From the NCBI GenBank assembly GCA_002399085.1, contig DHCY01000003.1, positions 1 through 55,814 of the forward strand: DNA of 55,814 bases, given 5' to 3'. Below the pieces are notes generated by a model. That model worked only from the letters and a program-made list of their open reading frames with translations, was not told where the DNA came from and did no database searches. The number at the start of each line of letters is the position of its first letter. Positions within the stretch are counted from its first letter, which is position 1. The translations under genes were made by a program, and so were the position numbers. Of the stretch, positions 34,528 to 43,122 are shown in pieces. This DNA comes from Anaerolineaceae bacterium UBA4890. GTDB lineage: Bacteria > Chloroflexota > Anaerolineae > Anaerolineales > Anaerolineaceae.

Positions 34528-35811
34528 ATGGAAAAAGATACTTCCATCATTGTCCGCGGCATCGGCAAGCGCTACAAGATTGGCGCATTCCAGGAGAGGC
34601 AGGATACCCTGCGCGACCTGATCGTCAGCCAGGTGCAGAATATTGGCAACGTTTTTCGGAAGGGCGGCGGCAAAAGCAAGAAAGAGGAGATCTGGGCGCT
34701 GCGCGATGTCAGTTTTGACGTCAAGCAAGGTCAGGCTCTGGGAATCATCGGCAGAAATGGTGCCGGGAAGAGCACTTTGCTCAAAATTCTCTCGCGTGTG
34801 ACTGACCCCACCGAAGGTTATGGCGAATTGCGCGGAAGAGTTGGCTCTTTGCTCGAAGTTGGTACTGGTTTTCACCCGGAACTGACCGGACGCGAAAATA
34901 TATTCCTCAACGGTGCCATTTTGGGAATGCAAAAACGTGAAATCGAAGCCCGTTTTGACGAAATCGTCGATTTCTCGGAAGTGGAAAAGTTTATCGATAC
35001 ACCCGTGAAGCGTTATTCCTCCGGTATGTACCTGCGGCTGGCTTTTGCTGTGGCAGCCCACCTGGAGCCAGAAATTTTGGTGGTGGATGAGGTATTAGCG
35101 GTGGGTGATGCCGATTTTCAGCGTAAGTGCCTGGGCAAGATGGGCGATGTGGCAGATTCGGGGCGTACAGTTTTGTTCGTAAGCCATAACATGAGCGCCA
35201 TTCAGCGCCTTACGCAGGAATCGATCGTGCTGGATAAGGGAAAGGTGCTGATGCGCGCGCCCTCGGCTGAAGCGGTCGATTTTTACCTCAACCGCGGACT
35301 TTCCAAGCTGGGTGAACGCTTTTGGGAGGAGGACGAAGTGCCTGCCAACAGCGCGCCTTTCAGACCGCTGGCGATCCGTATTATCGATAAAGAGGGGCAT
35401 ATTTCTGATTCGGTGCGTTCGGTCGACCCGATCACGATTGAAATTGAATATGAACTGACCGAGGAGATCACTGGCTTGCGCGTAGGATATTATTTGTTCA
35501 CCACGCGCGGTGAGGCAGTTTTCACCAGCTTTGATATTGACTCAGAAGCACTCTTCAGGGAATACACCTCGCGACCGGCGGGCGTATATTCGAGCCGCTG
35601 CGTTATCCCGGCGCATACGTTGAATGAGGGTCGCTTTGTGTTGGGTGTGAACGCCAGTTCTTACCGCATCAAGCGCTACTTCCAGGACGACCAGGCACTT
35701 AGTTTTTCGGTGGACGCCAGCGGCGCGGCGGGAACACAGTGGCCCGAGCCGCGCCCCGGTGCGGTGCGCCCCGCCCTGGAGTGGACCATTGAGGAGCGAG
35801 GTCGCTCATGA
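34528..35811 (+). CDS. wzt: Polysaccharide ABC exporter ATPase with C-terminal glycan-binding domain (Wzt)
   Basis: The 427-residue protein has Walker A GRNGAGKST (about 77-85), the VGTGFHPELTGRENI stretch typical of Wzt/TagH, signature YSSGMYLRL, Walker B ILVVDEVLAVGD, and SHNMSAI. Residues about 265-420 form a beta-rich domain (Wzt_C), which in E. coli recognises the finished polysaccharide. The ATG at 34528 is one base after the wzm stop. The C-terminal domain suggests a specific glycan is checked before export. Confidence 0.92.
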   Translation: MEKDTSIIVRGIGKRYKIGAFQERQDTLRDLIVSQVQNIGNVFRKGGGKSKKEEIWALRDVSFDVKQGQALGIIGRNGAGKSTLLKILSRVTDPTEGYGELRGRVGSLLEVGTGFHPELTGRENIFLNGAILGMQKREIEARFDEIVDFSEVEKFIDTPVKRYSSGMYLRLAFAVAAHLEPEILVVDEVLAVGDADFQRKCLGKMGDVADSGRTVLFVSHNMSAIQRLTQESIVLDKGKVLMRAPSAEAVDFYLNRGLSKLGERFWEEDEVPANSAPFRPLAIRIIDKEGHISDSVRSVDPITIEIEYELTEEITGLRVGYYLFTTRGEAVFTSFDIDSEALFREYTSRPAGVYSSRCVIPAHTLNEGRFVLGVNASSYRIKRYFQDDQALSFSVDASGAAGTQWPEPRPGAVRPALEWTIEERGRS

Positions 35812-37451
35812 TCGATAACTTGAAAGACCTCTTCGGCAAAATGCCGCTGATCATGGAAGCTTATTGGTCGCTGCACGGAAGGAACAAGCCCTGGAGCGCG
35901 CATTATGAGCTGGAAGGGCTCAAAAGTGTGCTGCCGCATGCTGTGGATGATGTGGTCCGATATAAACGGGCAGCTGAGCAGCCGCGCAAGATCGCTGTAT
36001 TTTCATCGCTGCATTATTGGATTGAGCAAAGCATGCTGGTGGCGCTCGGTCTGGCTGGGCAAGGGCACGAAGTGAGCTTTGCCTGGCTGCCGTACGCGGA
36101 GTGGGATAAGGAAATCAAACCCTTTGATTTGCGCCGGCAGGATCTTTATACGAGGGATATTCTGCAGCCTGCCGCGAAGGTCATGCGCATAGGTAGTTTG
36201 CTTAAGCAGAGCCTGAAAGCCGGCGCTTTGCCAGAGCTGCCGAGCGAACTGCAAAAAATTGTGGACGAGGTTTCCGATTACGATACCCAATACACACTCC
36301 AGATCGAAGAAACTGATTTATCGAGCCCGCTCTACCGGTTGCGCAGGCAGCGCAATGGGCAGGCGGCAATCGCGATCTACGACTGGTTGCAGGAAGAGAA
36401 GCCCGATCTGCTGGTGATCCCCAACGGGACGATTTTGGAGATGGGCGTTGCCTACCAAGTGGCGGGCTTGCTTGGGATTGAGACGGTCACTTTCGAGTTT
36501 GCCGACCAGCAGGAACGCGTCTGGCTGGCGCAAAACGACGAGATCATGCAGCATAACACCGCTGACCTGTGGAACAGCCTGGGCAACCAACCCCTGCCAG
36601 AGAAAGCCAGGCAAGCATTGATGGGCTTGTTTGCTGCCCGAAAGAATGCCAATTTGTGGGGTAACTTTGCCCGCCAGTGGCAGCAAAACCCGGTGAGGGG
36701 CGGCGCCAGCGTCCGCGATAGCTTGAAATTGGATGCGCGACCGCTCGCGCTTTTGGCTACAAACGTTTTAGGTGATAGTCTCACGCTGGGCAGGCAGCGC
36801 ATCACGCAGACCATGGCAGAAATGATTGTCAGGACCATTGGTTACTTCGTGAATCATCCGGAATTGCAGCTGGCGGTGCGCGTACACCCCGGTGAACTGA
36901 AAACACACGGCACCTCAATGATCGATGTGATCAACCAGGCGTACCCGCAATTACCTGAAAATATTCATATTATTCGCCCGGAAGATAAAACCAACACTTA
37001 CGACCTGGTGGAGATTGCCGACTTCGGTCTGGTTTACACCACCACGGTTGGGATGGAAATGGCGATGACAGGTTTGCCGGTGATCGCGACAGGCAAGACC
37101 CATTATGCCGGTAAAGGCTTCACACTCGACCCGCAAACCTGGCAGGAATACGAGCAAATGCTCGAGCGCGTCAGCCGGGACCCTGTTGCTGCCAGGCTGA
37201 GCCCTGAGCAAATTGAAAAAGCCTGGCTGTATGCCTACCTGTTTTTCTTCGAATTTTCGCTGCCCTTCCCCTGGCATATACTGTGGCTCGAGGATGACTT
37301 CAAGCAGCGACCGATGAGCTATGTGCTTTCTGATGAGGGGCAGGAGAAATATGGGCAGACTTTTGGCTACCTGGCTGGTGAGCAACTCGACTGGGCGGCG
37401 CGAGGGCTGGCAAGGCTGGAAACACTGCAATTGAACGAGGAGAAATCTTGA
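35808..37451 (+). CDS. KpsC/KpsS-like capsule polysaccharide biosynthesis protein (GT-B fold)
   Basis: This 547-residue protein resembles capsule synthesis proteins with a GT-B-like fold. Its C-terminal half has LAVRVHPGELKTHGTSMIDV (about 345-365), the NIHIIRPEDKTNTYDLVEIADFGLVYTTT stretch, and VGMEMAMTGLPVIATGKTHY, the donor-binding pattern shared with the gene at 50729. The N-terminal half (IAVFSSLHYWIEQSMLVALGLAGQGHEV) is the acceptor-side Rossmann unit. It overlaps wzt by 4 bp (ATGA). The sugar transferred is unknown. In other systems related proteins build the lipid-linked Kdo primer of capsules. Confidence 0.7.
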   Translation: MIDNLKDLFGKMPLIMEAYWSLHGRNKPWSAHYELEGLKSVLPHAVDDVVRYKRAAEQPRKIAVFSSLHYWIEQSMLVALGLAGQGHEVSFAWLPYAEWDKEIKPFDLRRQDLYTRDILQPAAKVMRIGSLLKQSLKAGALPELPSELQKIVDEVSDYDTQYTLQIEETDLSSPLYRLRRQRNGQAAIAIYDWLQEEKPDLLVIPNGTILEMGVAYQVAGLLGIETVTFEFADQQERVWLAQNDEIMQHNTADLWNSLGNQPLPEKARQALMGLFAARKNANLWGNFARQWQQNPVRGGASVRDSLKLDARPLALLATNVLGDSLTLGRQRITQTMAEMIVRTIGYFVNHPELQLAVRVHPGELKTHGTSMIDVINQAYPQLPENIHIIRPEDKTNTYDLVEIADFGLVYTTTVGMEMAMTGLPVIATGKTHYAGKGFTLDPQTWQEYEQMLERVSRDPVAARLSPEQIEKAWLYAYLFFFEFSLPFPWHILWLEDDFKQRPMSYVLSDEGQEKYGQTFGYLAGEQLDWAARGLARLETLQLNEEKS

Positions 37452-38338
37452 TGAGCCAGGATACGATCAAACACGAGATTGGTCAGTTCTATGACGAAAT
37501 TGGCTGGCAGATGGAAGACGAGGGTGTTTACCAAAACGCGCGCTACGAAGACCTGCGCCCGGTATCGGCGGAATACATCCACAAGTGCCATATGCGCGTC
37601 AAACAACATTTGGCTCCCACCGGAAAATATCTGCTGGATGGCGGCTCGGGACCGGTGCAATATGATGAATATCTGACCTATTCGGAAGAGTACCAATACC
37701 GCGTTTGCATGGATCTTTCGCTGGTGGCATTGCAGGAGGCGCGTAAACGCCTGGGCGACAAGGGCATTTATATCTGTGCTGATATTGCCAATTTGCCCTT
37801 TGCCGATGAAGTTTTTGATGGTATCGTCTCGCTGCATACCATCCATCACGTTCCGATTGAGGAAAAGGTGGAAGTCTATAAGGGGCTTTACCGAACGCTC
37901 AAGCCCGGACGCAGCATGGTGACTGTGGATGGCTGGTCGGAAGTGCCTTTGGCGAAGGCGATGAACTTCTTCATGCGGGTTGCTAACAGATTGCGGCGTT
38001 GGACCGGCAAAGAAGCCCCACCGATGCCCGACGGCACTTCGGCAAGCCAGGCGAACAACGCTGAAAAGCAAGCAGCTCAGGCACCCGTGGGCACGTTTGT
38101 GCTGAAAACTTCTGCCAAGTGGTTTCACAGCGTAATGGAAGGCGTTTTGCCGTACGAAATTCGGGTTTGGCGCAGTGTATCGGTAAAATTCCTGCGTTCT
38201 GTGATCCAGCCGGAATGGGCAGGACGGTTCTGGCTAAAGGTTTTATACCGCCTGGAAGAGTGGTTCCCCCACTATTTCGGTGAGAAGGGTCAATATCCCC
38301 TCATTATTATCTCGAAAAATAAGCGCAACCAGCGCTAA
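37451..38338 (+). CDS. SAM-dependent methyltransferase (class I)
   Basis: The 295-residue protein has the class I SAM-binding motif LLDGGSGPVQYDEY (about 62-75), a second acidic motif (CMDLSLVALQEAR), ADIANLPFADEVFDGIVSLHTIHHV (motifs III-IV), and the motif LKPGRSMVTVDG. It probably methylates a sugar or lipid-linked glycan intermediate. The ATG overlaps the preceding stop (TGATG); a TTG one codon earlier is an alternative. Confidence 0.8.
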   Translation: MSQDTIKHEIGQFYDEIGWQMEDEGVYQNARYEDLRPVSAEYIHKCHMRVKQHLAPTGKYLLDGGSGPVQYDEYLTYSEEYQYRVCMDLSLVALQEARKRLGDKGIYICADIANLPFADEVFDGIVSLHTIHHVPIEEKVEVYKGLYRTLKPGRSMVTVDGWSEVPLAKAMNFFMRVANRLRRWTGKEAPPMPDGTSASQANNAEKQAAQAPVGTFVLKTSAKWFHSVMEGVLPYEIRVWRSVSVKFLRSVIQPEWAGRFWLKVLYRLEEWFPHYFGEKGQYPLIIISKNKRNQR

Positions 38339-38347
38339 GGAGCAAGT

Positions 38348-39355
38348 ATGGATTGGTCGAACAAAGTAGTCTTGGTTACCGGTGGAACCGGGTCGTTTGG
38401 GAAGAAGTTTATCCGCATATTGTTGGATGAATACAACCCTGCCAAAGTGATCGTATATAGTCGTGACGAGCTTAAGCAGCACGATATGCGTGAGGTTCTC
38501 GGTTTTAATGACCCGCGCATCCGTTATTTTATCGGAGACGTGCGCGACAAAGAACGATTGAGCCGCGCCATGTATGGCGTGAATATCGTGGTGCATTCAG
38601 CAGCGCTCAAGCAGGTACCGGCTTGCGAATATAACCCCATGGAAGCGATCAAGACCAATATTTTGGGCACTGCCAACGTGATCGATGCTGCCATTGAGAA
38701 CGGTGTTGAAAAGGTACTGGCGCTTTCGACTGATAAGGCGGTCAACCCGATCAACCTCTATGGCGCCACCAAGCTGGCAGCTGAGAAGCTGAGTGTGCAA
38801 AGCAACGCCTATGCCGGCGGGCGCAACACGCGCATCGCCTGCACGCGGTATGGCAACGTGGTGGGTTCGCGCGGCTCAGTGGTGCCGCTGTTTATCAAGC
38901 AGCGCCCGACTGGTGTGTTGACGATCACTGATGAACGAATGACTCGTTTCTGGATGTCGCTCGAGCAGGGTGTGCTTTTTGTGATCAACGCAATTGAACA
39001 AATGCAGGGCGGTGAGGTATTTGTGCCCAAGATCCCTAGCATGAAGATGACCGATCTGGCAAAAGCGATGGCGCCCGAGGCTGAGATCAAGATCATTGGT
39101 ATTCGTCCCGGTGAAAAACTTCACGAGAGCCTGATTTCTGAAGACGAAGCGCGCAATACGGTGGAATTACCTGATTTGTACGTAGTGCAGCCTTCTGGCG
39201 CAGAGCTGTGGTTTGGGCAAGCCTGGAAGGAAAGGGGCGTGCCCGTGCCGGATGGTTTCGTTTACAACAGCGGTACCAACAGCCAGTGGCTGGATGTGGA
39301 AGGCATTATGGCATTCATCAAGCCGATTGAAGAAGAACTGGCAAAGGCGAAATAG
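38348..39355 (+). CDS. pseB: UDP-N-acetylglucosamine 4,6-dehydratase (PseB/FlaA1/CapE-like)
   Basis: This 335-residue extended SDR has the Rossmann motif VTGGTGSFGKKFI, YSRDELKQHDMR, the GDVRDKERL segment, HSAALKQVPACEYNPMEA, and STDKAVNPINLYGATKLAAEKL, which match PseB/FlaA1 closely. It removes water from UDP-GlcNAc to give a 4-keto-6-deoxy sugar, the first step toward pseudaminic, legionaminic or fucosamine-type sugars. SD AGGAG lies just upstream of the ATG. Whether it is a 5-inverting or retaining enzyme cannot be read. PseC-type aminotransferase is not seen in the window. Confidence 0.88.
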   Translation: MDWSNKVVLVTGGTGSFGKKFIRILLDEYNPAKVIVYSRDELKQHDMREVLGFNDPRIRYFIGDVRDKERLSRAMYGVNIVVHSAALKQVPACEYNPMEAIKTNILGTANVIDAAIENGVEKVLALSTDKAVNPINLYGATKLAAEKLSVQSNAYAGGRNTRIACTRYGNVVGSRGSVVPLFIKQRPTGVLTITDERMTRFWMSLEQGVLFVINAIEQMQGGEVFVPKIPSMKMTDLAKAMAPEAEIKIIGIRPGEKLHESLISEDEARNTVELPDLYVVQPSGAELWFGQAWKERGVPVPDGFVYNSGTNSQWLDVEGIMAFIKPIEEELAKAK

Positions 39356-39357
39356 CG

Positions 39358-40278
39358 ATGACACGCTTGCTGATCACTGGTGTGAGCGGGCTGCTGGGGG
39401 TTAACCTGGCGCTTGAGGCTGTTGACAGAGGCTTCGAGGTGCTTGGCTGGAGCAACAGCCGGGCTCTGAAAAACACACCATTTCAGCAGAATTCGGTTTC
39501 TTTGGAAGAATTGGAAAGATTGCCTTTTGCACTAAAAAACGCACATCCGGATGCGGTGGTGCATTGTGCCGCGATCGCCAATCTGGATATCGCGGAGCAA
39601 AACCCACAACTGACCGAAACGGTCAACGCGCAGGCTCCAGGAGTTTTGGCGAAGACTGCAAAAGAAATGGGGATTCCCTTTGTACAGATTTCCACCGACG
39701 CGGTTTTTGATGGGAGCAAGGGCAATTACAGCGAAGAAGACGTGCCCAATCCCCAGAACACCTACGCGCAATCGAAACTTGCCGGGGAAACAGCAGTCCG
39801 GCGGGCATACCCGGAAGTGCTGATCGCGCGGGTTGTGTTCTATGGCTGGTCAATAAGCGGCAAGCGCAGCCTGGCAGAATTTTTCTTCAACAACCTGAGC
39901 CAGGGCAAACGCTGTAACGGCTTTACCGATTCAATCTTCAGCCCGCTCTACGTGCGGGACCTGGCAGACCTGCTGCTTGAAGCGCTTGTAAAGCAATTTA
40001 CGGGAACCTACCATTTTTTCGCAGCAGAGAGTTTGAGTAAATATGACTTTGGTGTGAAAATTGCGCGGTGTTTTGGCTTTGATGAAAGCCTGATCACCCC
40101 CATTCGGACCGCCCAGGGCGAGCTGCAGACCCAACGCTCGCTCAACCTGAGCAGCAACCCTGAGAAGTTACGAACCGCGCTTGGGCATGACCTTCCTGGC
40201 ATTGATGAAGGCGTCGAGCGCCTGTTTAAAGATGATCAAAAAGGATTGCGAAAACGACTGGCAGATTTTTTGGCATAA
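39358..40278 (+). CDS. SDR sugar reductase (RmlD-like)
   Basis: The 306-residue protein has the Rossmann GVSGLLGVNLALEA, VHCAAIANLDIAEQNP, STDAVFDG and YAQSKLAGE with the catalytic YxxxK, a set typical of RmlD/CapF-like dTDP- or UDP-4-keto-sugar reductases. Its start is 2 bp after the PseB stop, so it likely reduces the 4-keto product of PseB or of an unlinked dehydratase. The exact substrate is unresolved. Confidence 0.82.
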   Translation: MTRLLITGVSGLLGVNLALEAVDRGFEVLGWSNSRALKNTPFQQNSVSLEELERLPFALKNAHPDAVVHCAAIANLDIAEQNPQLTETVNAQAPGVLAKTAKEMGIPFVQISTDAVFDGSKGNYSEEDVPNPQNTYAQSKLAGETAVRRAYPEVLIARVVFYGWSISGKRSLAEFFFNNLSQGKRCNGFTDSIFSPLYVRDLADLLLEALVKQFTGTYHFFAAESLSKYDFGVKIARCFGFDESLITPIRTAQGELQTQRSLNLSSNPEKLRTALGHDLPGIDEGVERLFKDDQKGLRKRLADFLA

Positions 40279-40288
40279 TGGAGACACT

Positions 40289-41356
40289 ATGGAACTGAAA
40301 ATTGGCAAACACCAGATCGGGGATAAGCACCCCACCTACTTTATCGCAGATATTGCCGCCAATCACGACGGCAGCCTGGAACGCGCACTGCAACTGATTC
40401 GGCTGGCTGCCGAAGCCGGGGCGAATGCCGCCAAGTTCCAAAACTTCCGCGGACCTGAAATTGTTTCTGATTACGGTTTCAGCCACATGAACGCCCAGGT
40501 TTCGCACCAAGCAAATTGGAAAAAGAGCGTTACCCAGGTATACAACGAAGCCTCGGTGCCTTTTGAATGGACGCCTGTCTTGAAAGAAGCGTGCGATCAG
40601 GCTGGCATCGACTACTTCTCGTCTCCGTATGACTTTGAAGCCACTGATATGCTCGACCCTTATGTGCCGGCATATAAGATTGGCTCAGGCGACATTACCT
40701 GGCTGGAAGCCTGCCTGCGCATGGCGCGCAAAGGAAAGCCAGTGCTGCTGGCAACTGGTGCCTCCAATATCGGTGATGTTCAGCGGGCGGTTGACGCCAT
40801 TTTGGCGGTAAACCCCCAGCTGGTTTTGATGCAGTGCAACACGAACTACACAGCCGCCGATGGGAATTTTGACAATATCCACCTGAATGTGCTCAAAACC
40901 TATCCCCAAATGTGGCCTGAGCTGGTTTTAGGGCTCAGCGACCACACCCATGGGCATGCCACTGTTTTGGGCGCGGTTGCGCTGGGGGCAAGGGTGATTG
41001 AGAAACACTTCACTGACGATAACAACCGCGAAGGTCCGGACCATGCCTTCGCGATGAATCCGGAAAGCTGGGCGGAGATGGTGAGAAACACGCGACAGTT
41101 GGAGCGCGCGCTTGGCTCTGGCAATAAGATTGTCGCGGATAACGAAAAACAAACCGTGGTCGTGCAGCGACGCTGCCTGAGGGCTGCGCGCGATATCCGG
41201 GCTGGTGAGAGCCTGACCCGCGATATGATCGCCGTTTTGCGCCCGGCAACACCCGGAGCGATCGAACCGCACGAGCTTGAAAATGTGCTGGCTCTACGGG
41301 CGCTGAAGGATATCGCGCAGGGGCAGGAACTGCGCTGGACACAGTTAGGCGATTAA
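40289..41356 (+). CDS. Nonulosonic acid synthase with SAF domain (PseI/NeuB-like)
   Basis: The 355-residue protein condenses phosphoenolpyruvate with a hexose-type acceptor to give a nine-carbon sugar. It has FIADIAANHDGSLERALQLIRLAAEAGANAAKFQ near the N-terminus, WTPVLKEACDQAGIDYFSSPYDFEATD and SDHTHGHATVLGAVALGARVIEKHFTDD, and a C-terminal antifreeze-like SAF domain (about 295-352) that caps the active site. The ATG at 40289 is preferred; the open frame above it lies in the preceding gene. The HFTDD and SAF features agree with PseI/NeuB; which acceptor is used is unknown. Confidence 0.85.
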   Translation: MELKIGKHQIGDKHPTYFIADIAANHDGSLERALQLIRLAAEAGANAAKFQNFRGPEIVSDYGFSHMNAQVSHQANWKKSVTQVYNEASVPFEWTPVLKEACDQAGIDYFSSPYDFEATDMLDPYVPAYKIGSGDITWLEACLRMARKGKPVLLATGASNIGDVQRAVDAILAVNPQLVLMQCNTNYTAADGNFDNIHLNVLKTYPQMWPELVLGLSDHTHGHATVLGAVALGARVIEKHFTDDNNREGPDHAFAMNPESWAEMVRNTRQLERALGSGNKIVADNEKQTVVVQRRCLRAARDIRAGESLTRDMIAVLRPATPGAIEPHELENVLALRALKDIAQGQELRWTQLGD

Positions 41357-41359
41357 CCT

Positions 41360-42466
41360 ATGCGAATACTCTATCTGACCCGTTCCGATTCCGTTCACGA
41401 TCAGCGTTTTTTGCAGACACTGGCGCAGAGTGAGCATGAGGGTTTTGTCTGGCGCCTCTTTTCCGGGCAATACCCCACCCCTGAAGGCGTGACGGCACTG
41501 GAATGGAAAGGCTTGGAAGGCGGACTGCAAGCCTGGAACCTGCCCTTTGCTCAAAAAGAAATGGAAAAGGCGATTGCTGCAATCGAACCTGACCTTATTC
41601 ATGCTGGTCCGCTGCAAGACCTGGCATTTCTGGCTGCCAAAACCGGATTCCCGAACATTTTGGCAATGAGCTGGGGTTTTGACCTGATGAAAGACGTTTG
41701 GGCGAGCAAGCTTGATGAGCACCGCGCGCGTTTTTCGCTGCAGCGCTCCAAGCGCTTGATCACGGATGCTTTTTGCTCTGCGGAGAAAGCAGTTGAACTG
41801 GGCTTCCCCAGAGAAAAGATCTGCATCTTCCCCTGGGGGGTTGATCTTGAACATTTTTCTCCCGAAACCGCCCGGCAGGCAGGCTTAGCCTGGCGGGAAG
41901 AGATGGGTTGGCAGGACAATCTCGTGCTGCTGTGCCTGCGCAGTTGGGAGCCGAATTACGGTGTTGATGTTCTGCTAAAGGCTTTCGAAGAAGCGACTCT
42001 TCAAAACCCGGAGCTTCGACTTATCTTGTTGGGCGATGGCAGTTTGCATGAGCAATATGTGGAAAAATTGGAAAACGAGACCCTCAAGGATATCGTTTTT
42101 GTTGGCGGTCGCGTGCCCAACAGTGACCTGATCAGGTATTATGGGGCTGCGGATATTTACATCACACCCAGCCACGTGGATGGTTCGTCGGTATCGCTGA
42201 TGGAGGCGTTAGCCTGCGGCTTGCCAACGATCGCCTCTGATATTCCAGCGAACCTGGAATGGGTGTACCATAATGAAAACGGCTGGATCTTCCCTGATGG
42301 CGATATCGATGCGCTCAGGGATGCCATCCTGAACATCTCTGCCAATCAGTTAGCACCGATGGCAGCCAATGCCAGGACTACGGCTGAACGCAAAGCCGAC
42401 TGGCAAAAAAACCGGCAAGTTCTGCTGGATTGTTACGAGCAACTCTTGCCAACTGAAGGAAACTAA
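41360..42466 (+). CDS. Glycosyltransferase family 4 (GT-B)
   Basis: The 368-residue protein has a C-terminal GT4 donor site: LVLLCLRSWEPNYGVDVLLKAF, ILLGDGSLHEQY, FVGGRVPNSDLIRYYGAADIYITPS and VDGSSVSLMEALACGLPTIASDIPANLEWV with the ExxxxxxxE pair. It starts 3 bp after the NeuB-like gene. Retaining transfer from an NDP-sugar is expected; donor and acceptor are unknown. Confidence 0.88.
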   Translation: MRILYLTRSDSVHDQRFLQTLAQSEHEGFVWRLFSGQYPTPEGVTALEWKGLEGGLQAWNLPFAQKEMEKAIAAIEPDLIHAGPLQDLAFLAAKTGFPNILAMSWGFDLMKDVWASKLDEHRARFSLQRSKRLITDAFCSAEKAVELGFPREKICIFPWGVDLEHFSPETARQAGLAWREEMGWQDNLVLLCLRSWEPNYGVDVLLKAFEEATLQNPELRLILLGDGSLHEQYVEKLENETLKDIVFVGGRVPNSDLIRYYGAADIYITPSHVDGSSVSLMEALACGLPTIASDIPANLEWVYHNENGWIFPDGDIDALRDAILNISANQLAPMAANARTTAERKADWQKNRQVLLDCYEQLLPTEGN

Positions 42467-42467
42467 C

Positions 42468-43109
42468 ATGAAAAAGAAACTTATCTTAACTCTAAGCGTG
42501 GTCATGATGCTGGCAGCAGCGGCGTGCAATATTCCGCTTCAGAAAAAAGTTGCCACACCCACCCTTGTCCCAACTCCCACGCCGGATATGAGCATGCAGC
42601 TCTACTACGGCGAGGGGATGCAGATCATGCTGCCACCCACCTACATTGCCGAAGACATAAAAACCCAATTGCCTTCCATCATTGAGACCATCACCAACCT
42701 GGTCGGCACCACCGAAGGCTTTGCCGGTGACCTGATTAAGGATCTGGAAGGCAATGTTTCGTGGTACGGTTTCGACGGCGGAACACCTGCTGTCTACCCG
42801 ACCCGGTTGATCGTGATTCGCAACAAGTCGTTGGCTGGAATTCCAGTAGGGATACTGATGCTTGGGCTGGAGCAGATTTTGAGTCGTAACGAAACAGATG
42901 TGGATCGCGATTCGCTGACCCTGAATGGTCGCGAAGTGACCCGTTTTACTTACTCTAAAGATGCCAGCGCCTGGGCTGCCTACATTTTCAAGGAAGAGAA
43001 CAGGCTATGGATCAACGTCTTCATCACCACACCGGCAAACATGGCGTCTTCGTTGGGCGATTACGACACCAGCATTGGTTCAATGCAAATCGACCCGATT
43101 GCAGAGTAA
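42468..43109 (+). CDS. Lipoprotein of unknown function in the glycan cluster
   Basis: From the ATG at 42468 (GAAGGAAACTAAC upstream) the 213-residue protein has a lipoprotein signal MKKKLILTLSVVMMLAAAAC with the lipobox AAAC, then a proline/threonine linker (TPTLVPTPTPD) and a compact 150-residue domain with no motif I recognise (YYGEGMQIMLPPTYIAED, WYGFDGG, VDRDSLTLNGREVTRFTY). It sits in the same direction inside the operon, after GT4 and before the SpsF fusion, which suggests a role on the outer face in glycan display or assembly. No homology is claimed. Confidence 0.75.
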   Translation: MKKKLILTLSVVMMLAAAACNIPLQKKVATPTLVPTPTPDMSMQLYYGEGMQIMLPPTYIAEDIKTQLPSIIETITNLVGTTEGFAGDLIKDLEGNVSWYGFDGGTPAVYPTRLIVIRNKSLAGIPVGILMLGLEQILSRNETDVDRDSLTLNGREVTRFTYSKDASAWAAYIFKEENRLWINVFITTPANMASSLGDYDTSIGSMQIDPIAE

Positions 43110-43122
43110 ACAGAAGGATTCA

